DNA of 64,000 nucleotides from Farysia itapuensis (GCA_023212645.1 JALBYC010000019.1:152092-216091); one strand, 5' to 3'; positions 1 to 10,413 are shown, counted from the first letter of the stretch. Numbers and translations are program-made. Notes: a model not told the origin generated them from the sequence alone.

Positions 1-267
1 ATCAGGGTGGGAATAGACGTCGACTCGCTCCTTCTTGCTCATGTTGGCCAGTTTACCTGCACTGTCGGCTTCTTTGCGCAGCTTTGGCATGATTCGCGTG
101 CGCAGCACTGCAAGAACCTGTGGCAGAATGAGGGGACTTTGATTCATCCAGTCCACATGTCGATGGTCTAGGTACAGTATCGTTTGTAGCACCACGTACG
201 GCGAGGCACGGAGGTAGAACACATTGCGCTGCGAGTACTGCTGCTGACCCGCTGGTGCGCTCGACAT
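1..267 (-). CDS. Unidentified protein, N-terminal fragment (cut by window edge)
   Basis: An open frame of 89 codons runs from an ATG at 267 to the left edge with no stop, so the gene continues outside the window. The visible part starts MSSAPAGQQQYSQRN, then has a hydrophobic, helix-like stretch (about residues 16-36, with FYLRASPYVVLQTILYLD) and a second leucine/isoleucine-rich segment (44-60) followed by a basic run rich in Lys and Arg. There is no signal peptide and no motif I recognise. Its start lies 188 bp from the start of the PIG-H gene on the other strand, so the two probably share a promoter. Codon use looks coding, with no in-frame stops. Function cannot be assigned from this fragment. 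Confidence 0.6.
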   Translation of the reverse strand, partial: MSSAPAGQQQYSQRNVFYLRASPYVVLQTILYLDHRHVDWMNQSPLILPQVLAVLRTRIMPKLRKEADSAGKLANMSKKERVDVYSHPD

Positions 268-454
268 CTTTTCTCCCGCAATATGACCGGGAGGGAGGCA
301 ACCGAAGCACAGGTAACAGCCTGAGGGTTACTGCAGAAACGCGGATCTCGGGCTTATGGCGTCCGCAAGAAAAACTCCACTTTTCCACTTGGCTGTTCTT
401 TGCTTTGAGCCGCTCCTGTCCTTGGTGCGCGGTGGTGGTGGTGTGGGTTAGGCG

Positions 455-1081
455 ATGGCTCCTCGCATCGTGCCCACAAAATCTGGCGCTTTACTGCACG
501 AAAGCCTGCCAGGCGGTGCAATCCGCGTGACAGTACGTGGTCCCAAACCCAGCTCGTTCTCTGCCATAATGGACAGCGGCTTGTTGGTCGTTATTGCCGT
601 ATACCTTTACCGCACATTCACAGTCCAGCCATTCTCCAGGATCCCCTCTGTTTCCGCCAACTTCCACTGGATAGAGACGGTGGTGGCTGTCTTGGTACTG
701 GTGTATATGGTGACGAGACCTGCCCGTATACTGAATGAATCAGTCACAGTCACGCCCGGCCTTGGCATGCAGCTCACCACAACTACCACACTATCAGCGC
801 CTCTTCTTGGGACACTTCTTGCTCCTCGAACGCAAACGACTTTCCTGCCGCGAGACAAGATCCTCGACCTTTATATAGGCGAGGGATTCAACCGCTTCAG
901 TATCCTCGACTACCTCGCGCTGTCCATAGCTGTAGACGGCGAGTCGGGCGGTGCAGCGGGTGCTCGTATCCAGCCCGTGTTTCCCAACCTCCACCCGCGA
1001 CTACCCGTCCTCATCGAAGCATACAATATCCTCCACCACCACTTGTTCCCCCCCACGCCATCCACAACACGTCACGTATAG
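455..1081 (+). CDS. GPI15: PIG-H/Gpi15-like subunit of GPI-N-acetylglucosaminyltransferase
   Basis: 208 residues. Members of this family belong to the ER complex (with PIG-A, PIG-C, PIG-Q, PIG-P) that transfers GlcNAc to phosphatidylinositol, the first step of GPI-anchor synthesis. The sequence has two adjacent hydrophobic segments (about residues 40-53 and 72-87), which form the usual membrane hairpin. They are followed by the PIG-H domain with the typical NESVTVTPGLGMQL and LPRDKILDLYIGEGF stretches, the second matching the family's conserved 'P+DKI-D--I-E' block. Length is near the usual 180-220. The ATG at 455 is the first in the frame. No intron is needed. It converges on the kinesin gene, the stops being 64 bp apart. 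A second GPI-pathway gene (PIG-S, 13961-16003) lies in the same window. Confidence 0.85.
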   Translation: MAPRIVPTKSGALLHESLPGGAIRVTVRGPKPSSFSAIMDSGLLVVIAVYLYRTFTVQPFSRIPSVSANFHWIETVVAVLVLVYMVTRPARILNESVTVTPGLGMQLTTTTTLSAPLLGTLLAPRTQTTFLPRDKILDLYIGEGFNRFSILDYLALSIAVDGESGGAAGARIQPVFPNLHPRLPVLIEAYNILHHHLFPPTPSTTRHV

Positions 1082-1145
1082 AGCAGAGGAATAGGGAGAC
1101 AATTGCAGTATGCGAATTTGTACAAACAGATGCGTGGGGTGTGTC

Positions 1146-4100
1146 TCAGAGTAGACGACCGAATCCACCTGCTGCGGCGGCGGTGGGAGCGGCGGCCGAG
1201 ACGCGCGAAGCCTTGACACGGTTCCCGACGCCACTACCGACGTTCTGTCCCGGGACAAGGATCGAAGCGCCTCCGCTGCTGCCGGCGCCACTGGCGGACG
1301 CACCGGCGGCCAGGGTATCCAGTGAGAGAGGCGTGGCAATCGCCAGACTGGCGCGAGCCCCCATTTTGCGCCGCATCGGTCCAGGTCCCCCCGCACTCGG
1401 CCTTGGGAACGGCTTGCGCGGTACAGTAGCGTCGAACCCTGCGGGAAGGACGCTCGGTGTGAGGGACGGCTGGAAGCTGGCGCTGTTCAGCAGCAGCTTG
1501 GACGATGCCGATGTTGTCGTTGTTGATGATGATGCAGGGCCTGGCTGTGAAGATGGGAGGTTAAGGGTGCGGAAAGGTTGTCGAGCAGCCCCGCCCCCCG
1601 CCGTCAGCGGTCGAGAAGCAACAGACCCGAGCGGCGCAATGGGTGAAGAGGAGCCCGAGATATCGCCTTCCTCGGCGCCATCCTCGCTCAGCGCGGCGAG
1701 GGTCGATCCTGTCGACACCGAGCGTTTCTTGGCCAAATGCGCAGCGCGATCAAACGAGCCTGCCGCACCAGCACTGTCCGAGCCCTGTATTCCAAACGAC
1801 ACGGCCCGCTTGAACGGATTCGTGGTCGCAGTCGCTGGAGCAGCGTGTGTCTTGGTTGGAGGCGTGCGTCCGTCGGAAAGATCCTCCCACTCGGCACCAG
1901 AGCTGTTCCCCGCAGACGCCTCGTCCTGTTCAGCCGCGAGCATCTGAACCCGCGAAGCCGGCTTGTGCACCGCAATGGACGGCGTCACAACTTCTCCATG
2001 GGCTGCACCACTTTCACCGAGACCTTTGTCGTCAATCGAGCCTTCTCCCGCTTCATCCGCCCAGCGGAACTTTTTCTTCTCCTCCACCGGCGCGAGAGTC
2101 GATGCGGCGGCGGCTACTGACTGGGAAAGCGAGATCGAGGGTCGCGATGCGCGTACGGCGCTGAGTCGACGACCGGCTGTGCTAACGCGTCGTGGTGGTA
2201 ATTTGCGCGCTGGACTGCCAACGACATGAGTTTTGGCGGAAGACGCCGAAGTGGGTGCTGCAAAGCTGGGAGCTCGCAACATTGGCTGCGAGGTAGAGGG
2301 TGAGAGACGGGGCAAACTTGACGCGACTCCCGTGCGTATTGGTGATAAGGTGGAAATCTGCATGCTTGCCGATCGAGGTGCTGCTGCTGCGGGCGCGAGG
2401 GATGTGCGTCGAGCGGCGGGACCTGCACGGCCCAGCACGGCGGAAGACGTCGATCTAGTCACACCAGCTGGTGCAGCCGCACTGGTCAGAACGCGGCGTG
2501 CGGCAGCCGTGCTTGAGATCAGTCGCGCTTTCGGCGCGCGACCGGCACCAGTGCTCGCATTGATGGTCTTGGAGAGGCTCGTGCCGCTCAGTTCCTCAAA
2601 CACCTTGTCGTTCTCGCTGGAAATGCAGCGCAGTTGCGATGCGAGCAGCGATAGTGTGGACGAAAGCTCTTCGCCGGACGATCCGCCGCTGCTGGCACGG
2701 TACTCGAGCTCGCCTGCCACCTCTCGAAGCGCAACAGTGCTCCGAGCTGCGACTGTGATCACACTCGTCAAATCCGCCGTCGTGTTGCGCAGAATGTCAA
2801 GCAATGTCTCGACCTTGGCTTTGGCCTGACACACTTCCAGCTCAGACAGCATGGCACTGCCCATCGTCTTGATTGTCTCTGTCGCCTCAGCGTCGAAGCT
2901 CTGATTGTGAGAGACGGCGACGACGAGGGCGCGCTGCATCTGAAGACTGTTGAGCAGACTTCGCACGCCAGCTTGAAGGTCCTCGTTCTTGATTGCTGCT
3001 TCTTCCTTTTGCAGCAGCGCTTGGAGCACATCCCGCTCTCCCTCCAGATCGGAAGGAAGTGTCTCGCCACGCGCAGAGTGTGCTGCCAAATCGCTTTCAA
3101 GCTTCGTCACTCTGGCGCGCAACCCAGAGATCCTGGCCTCGGCAGCGGCAGACTGCGCTTCGAAGGGTGCTTTCTCCAAAACAAGTCGCGAGACATTGTC
3201 GGTGCTCTCACGCATGCGTTTCTTGGCCTCGTCCATTTCTTTGCCCATCTCTGCGCGTTTGCGTTTCTCCGCCGCAGTCTGCAGCGAGCCACGTTCGTCG
3301 AGCCTGGATTTGAGTCGTTCGTTTTCTTCCTTGAGCTCGTGGATGGCCTGGACGTACTGGGCGACGTGTCGGTCAATGTTGATCGTGTTTCTGCTGACTT
3401 TGGTGCGAATGTTTTTCGCCTGGTTGGCGTATTTGAGCGCATTGTGTGTCTCATCGTAATGAGTACTAGACGGGCTGATGCAAACGACCATGACTGTCTT
3501 GCAGTTCCCACCAAGCGAAAACTTGAGTAGACGGGTGAGCTTAGAGTTGCGGTACGGTACATGTTTCTGTGCGCCTCCAGACTGGCAAAGAGCATTGATA
3601 CAGTTTCCAAGGGCGAGCAAGGACTTATTAATGTTGGCACCCTCCTTCATGCGTGCGCCGTTGTTTCGCGTTGCAGAAGCACGTTCGGACCCGGCGAGAT
3701 CGATAATGTTGAGAGACGCCGAGGTCGTCTGCTCGGTCAAGCTGGCTGTTTTTGGCTTTTGCGTCACATTGATCTGGAGTACTGCGTGAGATCGCGAACT
3801 GACGGCATTGGCTTCGGTGGGACTCATCGTGCGGCGTAGATTGCCCTCTTGGATGTACTGAAGAACGCTTTCCGGGCTTTCCGGAATGAGCTCAGTGATG
3901 CCGACGACTGACATTTTGTTGTTTGCGTCCTCACGTAGTGCAAGACCAGCGCCGGGTGGAGTCGGCTCGGCACTGAGCAGATCACGAATGGTCTCGTTGT
4001 AGATCTCGAGGTACGAGAGACGAATCTGTACCTCGGACTCATCTCTCGCGTCCTGTATGCGATTGTACAGTTCCTTGAGTGTCAAAAAGATGAGGCCAGG

Positions 4101-4580
4101 ATGCTCGGGTGTACCACTAATAGTGTGTGTCTTGCCACAGCCCGTTGCACCATATGCAAACACACTGGCGTTGTATCCGTTCAGGATGCCGTTGAGCAGT
4201 GGCTTGCACGTCTCTTCAAAGACATCCCGTTGCGAAGCCGTTGAGTCAAAGACGCGGTCGAATGCGTATCGAATGTCCTTATTGCGCTTGTTGCCGTGGG
4301 CGAAGTGCGAAGTGCTGTAGAGTCGAGTCAGGGGATTGGTGTCTGGAGGGTCGAAGACGAGCACCTGTCTGTCCATCGACTTGACGATTGGACGAATGAA
4401 GCGCGTGCGGTGAGTTTGAATGCTGGTAGTGTGCTTGCTAGGCGAGCCTCCGAGGCCACCATCGCCAAGGAAAGGCGTGACATCTTCGTTGGGCGCAAGC
4501 TGGACTGACTCCTTTTCGCTAAAAGGCCGCACTCGAACGCAAACATTGATGGAGGACTCCTCCATCATAACGGCCGCCAT
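1146..4580 (-). CDS. KIP3: Kinesin-8 motor (Kip3/KIF18-like)
   Basis: 1144 residues, intronless. An N-terminal motor domain occupies about residues 10-400: the P-loop AYGATGCGKTHT (about 142-153), switch I SSRSHAVLQI and switch II DLAGSERA followed by the long GANINKSLLALGN helix are all intact. The early part of the motor with the DPPD segment and the FDRVFDSTASQRDVFE block fits kinesin-8, a family of plus-end-directed motors that also depolymerise microtubules and control spindle length. A neck and short coiled coil follow (about 400-520). The C-terminal half (about 650-1144) is Ser/Ala/Pro-rich and disordered, with many basic patches that could be a microtubule-binding tail. The ATG at 4580 is directly ahead of MAAVMMEESS. 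The P-loop has Cys where most kinesins have Ala or Ser, a tolerated change. Confidence 0.93.
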   Translation of the reverse strand: MAAVMMEESSINVCVRVRPFSEKESVQLAPNEDVTPFLGDGGLGGSPSKHTTSIQTHRTRFIRPIVKSMDRQVLVFDPPDTNPLTRLYSTSHFAHGNKRNKDIRYAFDRVFDSTASQRDVFEETCKPLLNGILNGYNASVFAYGATGCGKTHTISGTPEHPGLIFLTLKELYNRIQDARDESEVQIRLSYLEIYNETIRDLLSAEPTPPGAGLALREDANNKMSVVGITELIPESPESVLQYIQEGNLRRTMSPTEANAVSSRSHAVLQINVTQKPKTASLTEQTTSASLNIIDLAGSERASATRNNGARMKEGANINKSLLALGNCINALCQSGGAQKHVPYRNSKLTRLLKFSLGGNCKTVMVVCISPSSTHYDETHNALKYANQAKNIRTKVSRNTINIDRHVAQYVQAIHELKEENERLKSRLDERGSLQTAAEKRKRAEMGKEMDEAKKRMRESTDNVSRLVLEKAPFEAQSAAAEARISGLRARVTKLESDLAAHSARGETLPSDLEGERDVLQALLQKEEAAIKNEDLQAGVRSLLNSLQMQRALVVAVSHNQSFDAEATETIKTMGSAMLSELEVCQAKAKVETLLDILRNTTADLTSVITVAARSTVALREVAGELEYRASSGGSSGEELSSTLSLLASQLRCISSENDKVFEELSGTSLSKTINASTGAGRAPKARLISSTAAARRVLTSAAAPAGVTRSTSSAVLGRAGPAARRTSLAPAAAAPRSASMQISTLSPIRTGVASSLPRLSPSTSQPMLRAPSFAAPTSASSAKTHVVGSPARKLPPRRVSTAGRRLSAVRASRPSISLSQSVAAAASTLAPVEEKKKFRWADEAGEGSIDDKGLGESGAAHGEVVTPSIAVHKPASRVQMLAAEQDEASAGNSSGAEWEDLSDGRTPPTKTHAAPATATTNPFKRAVSFGIQGSDSAGAAGSFDRAAHLAKKRSVSTGSTLAALSEDGAEEGDISGSSSPIAPLGSVASRPLTAGGGAARQPFRTLNLPSSQPGPASSSTTTTSASSKLLLNSASFQPSLTPSVLPAGFDATVPRKPFPRPSAGGPGPMRRKMGARASLAIATPLSLDTLAAGASASGAGSSGGASILVPGQNVGSGVGNRVKASRVSAAAPTAAAAGGFGRLL

Positions 4581-4872
4581 GATGTCGAGTCCCGAGTATG
4601 CTGCTGAATCACGAGGGCAGACGGTAGCGCATCAGAAAAGGTTCGAAAGCAGCGTGATTGTGTATGGCGGTGGTGCTCAGATGAAGGTTGCGGATGGCAA
4701 GAAGACCCTTTGGCTCCTCTACTCCACCTGGCTGGCTGTTTCGCCTTCTCAAAAAGTGTTGGCTTTGCCTGTCAAATACATGCTTTCTCGCCAAATAATC
4801 CAAACCGTGTAAGTGCGTTTCCAAATGGACGCGTTCACGTCACGTGCTGGAATGCTAGTTTGTATTGTTAGA

Positions 4873-6232
4873 CTACGTTTCCTGTTTGGCAACGGCCTCC
4901 TCCGCTTCTTCAGCTTCGACCACCTCAATGTCAAGAGGGTATGTCAAGATAGCGGCGACACCGGTAAGAGCATTCAGCTGCTTACCACTTTCGTGCATTG
5001 AGCTAAAGATGGCCACTTCGCCGCCTTGCGCTCGAACTTCCTCGACCAGCTCCACAAATTGTTTCCGCCGTGCCGGGTCGGCCGCTCTAAACAGGCCGTC
5101 GGAAATGAGCAACACACCGATAGCCCCTCTTGACGCCGCAAGAAGGACGTGCTTTTCGCCATACCAGGCTCGCAGCTCGTCGCTGGCGAGTTGCTTCATA
5201 AAGCGTTCCAGCAGTTGGCCCTCGCGCGCAAATTTGGTGTCCTTGAGCTGCGCATTGACTTCTGGACTGCGTAGTACCTCCATGAGCGAGTGCACATGCG
5301 GTGAGCTGCAGTGGATTTTGAGAAACTTGCGCCGCGCTTCGTTGCCGATGAGAATCTTGTCGCCCCGCCGTGTCGCTTCTTCAAACAGGAAGTCTAGCAC
5401 CGTGTCTTTTGTGAAACCAGGAGAGGCCATGATGATAAGCCGTAACGCAGGCAGCTGTAGCAACTTGACAACAGCGTTATACACTTGAAAGTAGAACCGC
5501 GCAGTAGCCTTGTCGGCGGATGAAGCGGGTAGACCTTTGCGTTTGCGTGGAATAGGCACATCAATCCTTTGCCGTACTACAGTCATGTGGCCGGTAAGCA
5601 GGCATACTGATGCGGTTCCGTCGCCCAGCACGACTGCCCCCACTTCTGCTCGTTGATTCACATCGGCACTCTCGCCGAGTCGCTCGAGATGTACGGCGTC
5701 CCAGCTTTCCTTGGTGATTGTCAGCGCTCGGTTGATTTCGAGATCGAGCGTGTGGTAGGCACCCATCTTGACATGCTGATTCTCTTCCACTACGCGCCCT
5801 GCTACCTGCAGTGTAGCACCGTCGCCTCCGCTTGCTCCGACTGCTGCTGACCGTGAGACATCTTCGTCCCCGCCACCGGACGTGGATGCCGCTGCAGCCG
5901 CAGCAGACGAAGGATCTGGTGGTGCCGATGATCCGGTTGCATCAAATGTCGTCTTGACCACCTGTATCGTGAGGTTCAGCCGTACCCTATGCGATTCTAT
6001 CGACCCTGTTGCTGACTCGGATTGTACCCGTCGTATTGCGGCAGCTCGGACTCGATCCCCTTGCTCAATAAGATTGTAGAGATGATACATGTCCTCACTG
6101 TAAGCAATGTCCTGAGTGTTAGTTTGGCTGGTGTGATTTCCACTGCGGCAAGAGACAGACTCACTCTTCCTCTGGTACCAGTGTGACCCGGCCAGACCCG
6201 TCCGTCTCTATGTGTCTGGATGTGATCTTCAT
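4873..6232 (-). CDS. DOM34: Dom34/Pelota, no-go decay ribosome-rescue factor
   Basis: Two exons, 6232-6165 and 6097-4873; the 67-nt intron has donor GTGAGT and acceptor TTACAG. Splicing joins MKITSRHIETDGSGRVTLVPEE to DEDMYHLYNLIEQGDRVRA, the signature N-terminus of Pelota; without it an in-frame stop follows exon 1. The protein is about 430 residues and resembles eRF1 without the GGQ motif. With Hbs1 it enters the A site of stalled ribosomes and dissociates them. Seen: the N-terminal Sm-like domain with PRKRKG loop, the central ASPGFTKDTVLDFLFEEA block and the C-terminal LTGVAAILTYPLD segment. Unusual: a Ser/Ala/Gly-rich insertion (about residues 75-115) in the N-terminal domain before VAGRVVEEN. 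Acidic C-terminal tail as in the family. Confidence 0.95.
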
Positions 6233-6650
6233 CGTGGTGATGGGGCAAATATGAAACTCGATTGTCTGTTTTTGCTTGCCAATATGCCTCCACAACCTCA
6301 TTTCCCGCAAGCCGATTTTCCAAGTATGGCACCTCGATTTCCCTACCACCTCAGCAAACACGGCTAATTCGCTTTACCTAGGGCGTAGAAGGGGGGGAGA
6401 CACATGAAAGCTCGAACTGCTCATACTCAGCGCAGTCCAGTCAAGATGACGCTGAAGATGTGTAGGACTTGCAAATTAGGCGGACAGCCTCCTTGTCGGA
6501 AAACAATTGCTCTGCACATCACATTTTTGTCAAAAGAGCGCAACTGCTCTTGGCAATGGGGCCAAGCTCTCACATAGCACACCGCAAAGCCTGTGTAGCT
6601 CGTGGAAGCGATTGTCTGAGGGACTCGTTTCTGATTGCTGTGAGTAGTAT
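6233..6650. other. Intergenic region between Dom34 and NDUFA2
   Basis: 418 bp holding the 5' flank of the Dom34 gene and the 3' flank of NDUFA2 (both on the minus strand). Open frames here overlap the NDUFA2 exons or are short and without recognisable content. No RNA gene, repeat or clear core-promoter motif was seen. Confidence 0.5.
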
Positions 6651-7121
6651 CTATGCTGAGAGCAGTTCGCCGAATTTCTTCTCTACGTCCGCTGAGCTCA
6701 AGCCGTCCAGCTCGATATGCTTTTCCACTCCTCGTTCTGTTATCGTGTTGCGCAGGTTTGGGAATGATTGAGGCAGGGCGGTCAGTAAAATGAGGCAGGA
6801 TGCTCGTGTAAAGGGAACAATAGCACCTACCGAACCGAGCAAATGCGCGAGCAGGCGTGCCACTGGCCTCCCGCACCAAGAATGGCAAGTCCGGATTCGA
6901 CGACTTCAGCGACTTGTAGTTGGACTCCAGAAACTTTCTGTCAACCAGGGTCAGACGCAGTGCAGTAACAAGGTCAGTAATTGTTTGTGGACAGATTGTG
7001 CCTGCATGGGACACAAAGACACATACCTAGCACCAGCCGATGCTTGACCCGTCTGACATAGGTGCAGACGCACTTCCTTGAGCGACTTGGGTAGAGCCTT
7101 TGTCAGAGCTTTGGACGCCAT
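6651..7121 (-). CDS. NADH:ubiquinone oxidoreductase subunit NDUFA2 (B8, L51/S25 fold)
   Basis: Three exons assembled by hand: 7121-7027, 6937-6831 and 6736-6651, giving a 95-residue protein. Introns are 89 nt (GTATGT...GACAG) and 94 nt (GTAGGT...AACAG). The product begins MASKALTKALPKSLKEVRLHLC, continues with the SNPDLPFLVREASG block and ends VEKKFGELLSA; this matches the mitochondrial complex I subunit NDUFA2 in order and length (usually 90-100 residues). It has the thioredoxin-like L51/S25/CI-B8 fold and sits in the hydrophilic arm of complex I. A single Cys (in LHLC) remains of the redox pair seen in some homologues. Presence of this gene shows that the organism has a proton-pumping complex I. 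The gene is head-to-head with the FHIP-like gene, 247 bp apart. Confidence 0.93.
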
Positions 7122-7368
7122 TGTCGATTACGTCGAGGTGATGGACAAGTATGACAGGGTGGAATGGAGGAGACCGTCGAACGAAATGGCGATGCTTCGG
7201 ATCCGACTTCTTCACGCTTCTGGAATTCTGGAGATCTGGGATCTGGAATTTGGAATTTGGAATTTGGAAAATGGGTTCGATTGTTAGAACCTGAAATAAA
7301 CCTCCTCAACGTGAATTCGCATTCGCTGTTTGACATGTGCTCACACCAATGTTCTCAACAGCAGCAGC
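7122..7368. promoter_or_regulatory. Putative bidirectional promoter, NDUFA2 / FHIP-like
   Basis: 247 bp between two divergent start codons. It contains a short tandem GGAATTT repeat (7245-7265) and little else recognisable; no clear TATA box. A shared promoter is inferred only from the arrangement. Confidence 0.4.
7245..7265 (+). repeat. Three tandem GGAATTT units
   Basis: Three perfect copies of the 7-mer GGAATTT, followed by a degenerate GGAAAAT and preceded by the related TGGAATTCTGGAGATCTGG. It lies about 105-125 bp ahead of the FHIP-like start codon, probably in promoter or 5' UTR. Confidence 0.8.
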
Positions 7369-10300
7369 ATGGAGTATCTAACGCGCCTATCTGGGCTCGT
7401 CAGCACTCCTTCTAAGCCAGACCTTGGGACTGCCGCTGCTTCGAGCTCGCGGCTGCGGAAAAAGCCCTCTCTGCACCCCGTCGGGAGTGTCGATGTGTTC
7501 CACGCCGACTGGACAGCTGTCAAGCTAGAGCTGCAGAATCCTGATGAGCGGGCCCTGTTCCACGGTGTGGGTCGGTCAGATCTACCCCGTCGTCTCCAGC
7601 GCATCGTTGACGCCCTCGTCTTCGAGAACAATCGAAGCAACAATGGTCTCACCGGACCCTGCATGGAGTATCTGCTCAAGTACGACATCTTGACTGAGCT
7701 GGTCGAGCTGTCGGCTGAAGACCGTCCAACAGGCATAATGGGGGAAACCATACGTACGCTCACCAATCTCATCATTCTACTCGACGAAAAGTTTCTGTCG
7801 CAGCGAACAGCTCATAAGCCTATCTCCCAGCTCATTCAGCGGTGTCTAGACGAGGACGCTGCTCGCTTTGACTTTGACGAAGAATCTGCCTACAGCGCAG
7901 ATGCCAGTCTTCGTATAGCCGAGCCAGCGTACAACGAAGACTTGGTCGACCTTATGTGCCATATAGCCAGTCGGATCAGGAACACGCCAGACCTCTTGAG
8001 GATCATGTTCTCCGACGAACTCATATACACTCGTGACGCAGACCTGATGCTAGGGTCAAAAGGCTCCCGAGACGGATCTATCGTACTTCCTTGGCAGCCA
8101 CGGAGTGGTATTGTGGATCGCTCTAGCTCACCTACCGGATCGTCTGACTCGACTGCAACTCTGCAGCCAGCCAAAGTAGGTCAAGGCAGCAACGAGAGCA
8201 GTAGCAGCAGCATACACGAGAACGTGCCGAAGTCAGCACGCCGGCTTCGCTTTCCACTATTCTCGTACATGCTTAAGTTTGCACATCGAGAGGGGAGGAT
8301 TGGCGAGCTTGCAAGAGCAGGGCTTTTGTTCCTTATCTCTTTAGAAGGGCTGTCGGCATCGACAAACGGGGGAGACGTGGACGTCGCGGCAGCTAATGGA
8401 GATATACGGCTAGCTTTGGCCACGTTTATTGCTCATTCTGACTTTGCCGATGTAGTCGCTGCAGGTTTGGGAGCAGCCTACGGTCTTCTGCCTTCTCGTA
8501 TTCAGCCAGCGAAACGATATGATCCCACTGTTGTAGCCACAAAGATGTCACTGGAGTCTGTCATCACCCTCGGTAGTGGCTCCAATGCCACACACAGCCC
8601 AACTTCGTCCGAGAACACAGCATTGGCTACATTGAGCGACGATCCTGAGCTGCAAACTCAGCTGCTCTTGCTCGTTGACTTGCTCGAGTTCTGTCAAGAC
8701 GTTTTGGAATCCCTCTTGCGGCATGCTCGGCCCGACCACGGTCAGGTAGACTCGAGCGAGCTTAGCCTCATGGTCCAGCAGCTGGCCGGTAATCTTGCAG
8801 TTGCAGTTCGAGACACATTTATTCGCAATGTCGTCTATCCGTCTCTCATGGAAAGCAGCGACCTGGACGGCAGCGCCACCGCCGTACTAAGCTATCTTGA
8901 CGTCATCGTTCTCGTTCTGCGTGATGGCCACACTCTAACGGACGTCGTTCTTGACTTTTTGCTACCTTCAACTGCATCACACGACGATGCACTTGCGTCG
9001 GCACACACGCTGGACGACGGGCTTGATCAGGAGAGGTACAGCATCAAGGATTTGATCCTCGACAATATCCAAAGTCAGAAACGGAGCTACACTCAAGTTG
9101 CAGCCCTGCAACTAGCCAGAACCCTGCTCGTTCGCCATGGTCGCAGTGCTGCACACGGACTGCTGGTTCAACCCCGGCGCGAGAATCTAGGTCGATATGA
9201 CGCTGGGAAAGAGATGCATAAAGCAGGACAGAGTATCGAATCTTATTTACGCATCATGGACGACTACGCCGCTTTACTTGCCAAAGAAAATGTCGTCAAG
9301 CTACAGACGTCTTTTGCACTGTACTTGGCGGATGCAGAACAGAGCCTGCGACACGATAGCACCTTCTCTTCTGCGCTTCGTCAATCCAACACCAACATAA
9401 AGGTACGCCTGGACGAAACGGATCCACTCGTGCAGGGTCTGTTTGACAGTCTGGCGCATCTCTTCCTTCAGCCGGTCGAAGCGAATGTGGCCACGAGCGG
9501 TGTCATCGTGGCTCTAGCCGTGGGTGCAGAACGAAGTCTGGAGGGCTGGCTTACTTACGATCATCCTGAAAGTGGTGCAGATGACAATGTGCCGGCCTTG
9601 CTTGCAATCGTACGTGAGCTTTGCTCTCAGACGCAAGCGTATCGCCTGTGCATACCTGACTTTGATCAGTATCTTTCAGAAAGAAGGCGAGGGCTGGCGC
9701 TGACAGACGACATTACCGAGGCGCTCGAGGCGGACGATTATCTCGAAGCAGAAAGTTCAGATGTAGAAAAGGCCCACGACGATCCGAGCGCGAAGTCACG
9801 CCGGCCTATGCGAGCATCTCTGTCTTTGCCGCGCTTTTCTGCCCGAGAGCAGGACCTAGAAACTATCACGCAAGACCGCAGACGTAAAGCAGAAGAGCAG
9901 TTTGGTGTCGTCAAAGACCAGAGGGGCGAGCTGGACTCGTCGCAAGATTCACAAGTCTCGTCGTCAGCGCTTAGTGGGCCTAGCCCTGGCCAGGTCGATC
10001 CTACTGCGGCAAGTTACGGAGAGACTCGATCCAGTGCATTAGCCCGTCTCTTTGGCGGTCGGCCTTCTCGTTCGTCTTTGGTTGGCACGCGTACTGTCTC
10101 TGGATCAAGTTCTACGAGTGCCGACAACGGTGGTCTGCGTCGACCTTCAGCTGGCGCACGCAAAGTCTCAGCGTCAACCATCAATCCGTTCACCGACCAC
10201 TATCGTCAGACAGCTGCGGTGCTCGTCAAGGCCAAAGTGGCAGCTGCTGCGTCCCACTGGCGTCCAAGCACGTCTAGCACCGACCAGACCGCAGAAGTCA

Positions 10301-10413
10301 CACTTTCAAGCGTGCTCGACAACACCATCCTACTTCACGAATTTATTAAAGAACTTTTGGCTATCATCCAGGTCCGTCATACTTGGGGCATCGATCCCAT
10401 GTCTTTTGCATGA
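7369..10413 (+). CDS. FHIP/RAI16-like protein (FTS-Hook complex subunit family)
   Basis: 1014 residues, intronless, from ATG at 7369 (MEYLTRLSG). The N-terminal third carries the RAI16-like domain: the GIMGETIRTLTNLIILLDE block and the YNEDLVDLMCHIASRIRNTP block are highly typical, as is the later LFPLFSYMLKFAHREGRIGE-like segment (about residues 285-310). Family members join Hook and FTS/AKTIP to couple early endosomes to dynein. In filamentous fungi this complex drives endosome motility; budding yeasts lack it. The C-terminal third (about 800-960) is Ser-rich and disordered, with runs such as SSSTS. The final FIKELLAIIQVRH segment is again conserved in character. An upstream in-frame extension lacks an ATG and was not used. 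Confidence 0.85.
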   Translation: MEYLTRLSGLVSTPSKPDLGTAAASSSRLRKKPSLHPVGSVDVFHADWTAVKLELQNPDERALFHGVGRSDLPRRLQRIVDALVFENNRSNNGLTGPCMEYLLKYDILTELVELSAEDRPTGIMGETIRTLTNLIILLDEKFLSQRTAHKPISQLIQRCLDEDAARFDFDEESAYSADASLRIAEPAYNEDLVDLMCHIASRIRNTPDLLRIMFSDELIYTRDADLMLGSKGSRDGSIVLPWQPRSGIVDRSSSPTGSSDSTATLQPAKVGQGSNESSSSSIHENVPKSARRLRFPLFSYMLKFAHREGRIGELARAGLLFLISLEGLSASTNGGDVDVAAANGDIRLALATFIAHSDFADVVAAGLGAAYGLLPSRIQPAKRYDPTVVATKMSLESVITLGSGSNATHSPTSSENTALATLSDDPELQTQLLLLVDLLEFCQDVLESLLRHARPDHGQVDSSELSLMVQQLAGNLAVAVRDTFIRNVVYPSLMESSDLDGSATAVLSYLDVIVLVLRDGHTLTDVVLDFLLPSTASHDDALASAHTLDDGLDQERYSIKDLILDNIQSQKRSYTQVAALQLARTLLVRHGRSAAHGLLVQPRRENLGRYDAGKEMHKAGQSIESYLRIMDDYAALLAKENVVKLQTSFALYLADAEQSLRHDSTFSSALRQSNTNIKVRLDETDPLVQGLFDSLAHLFLQPVEANVATSGVIVALAVGAERSLEGWLTYDHPESGADDNVPALLAIVRELCSQTQAYRLCIPDFDQYLSERRRGLALTDDITEALEADDYLEAESSDVEKAHDDPSAKSRRPMRASLSLPRFSAREQDLETITQDRRRKAEEQFGVVKDQRGELDSSQDSQVSSSALSGPSPGQVDPTAASYGETRSSALARLFGGRPSRSSLVGTRTVSGSSSTSADNGGLRRPSAGARKVSASTINPFTDHYRQTAAVLVKAKVAAAASHWRPSTSSTDQTAEVTLSSVLDNTILLHEFIKELLAIIQVRHTWGIDPMSFA

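Noticed and set aside
1141..1947. 268-codon plus-strand frame
   Set aside because: Antisense to the kinesin tail; low-complexity content mirrors the real gene and it lacks any motif.
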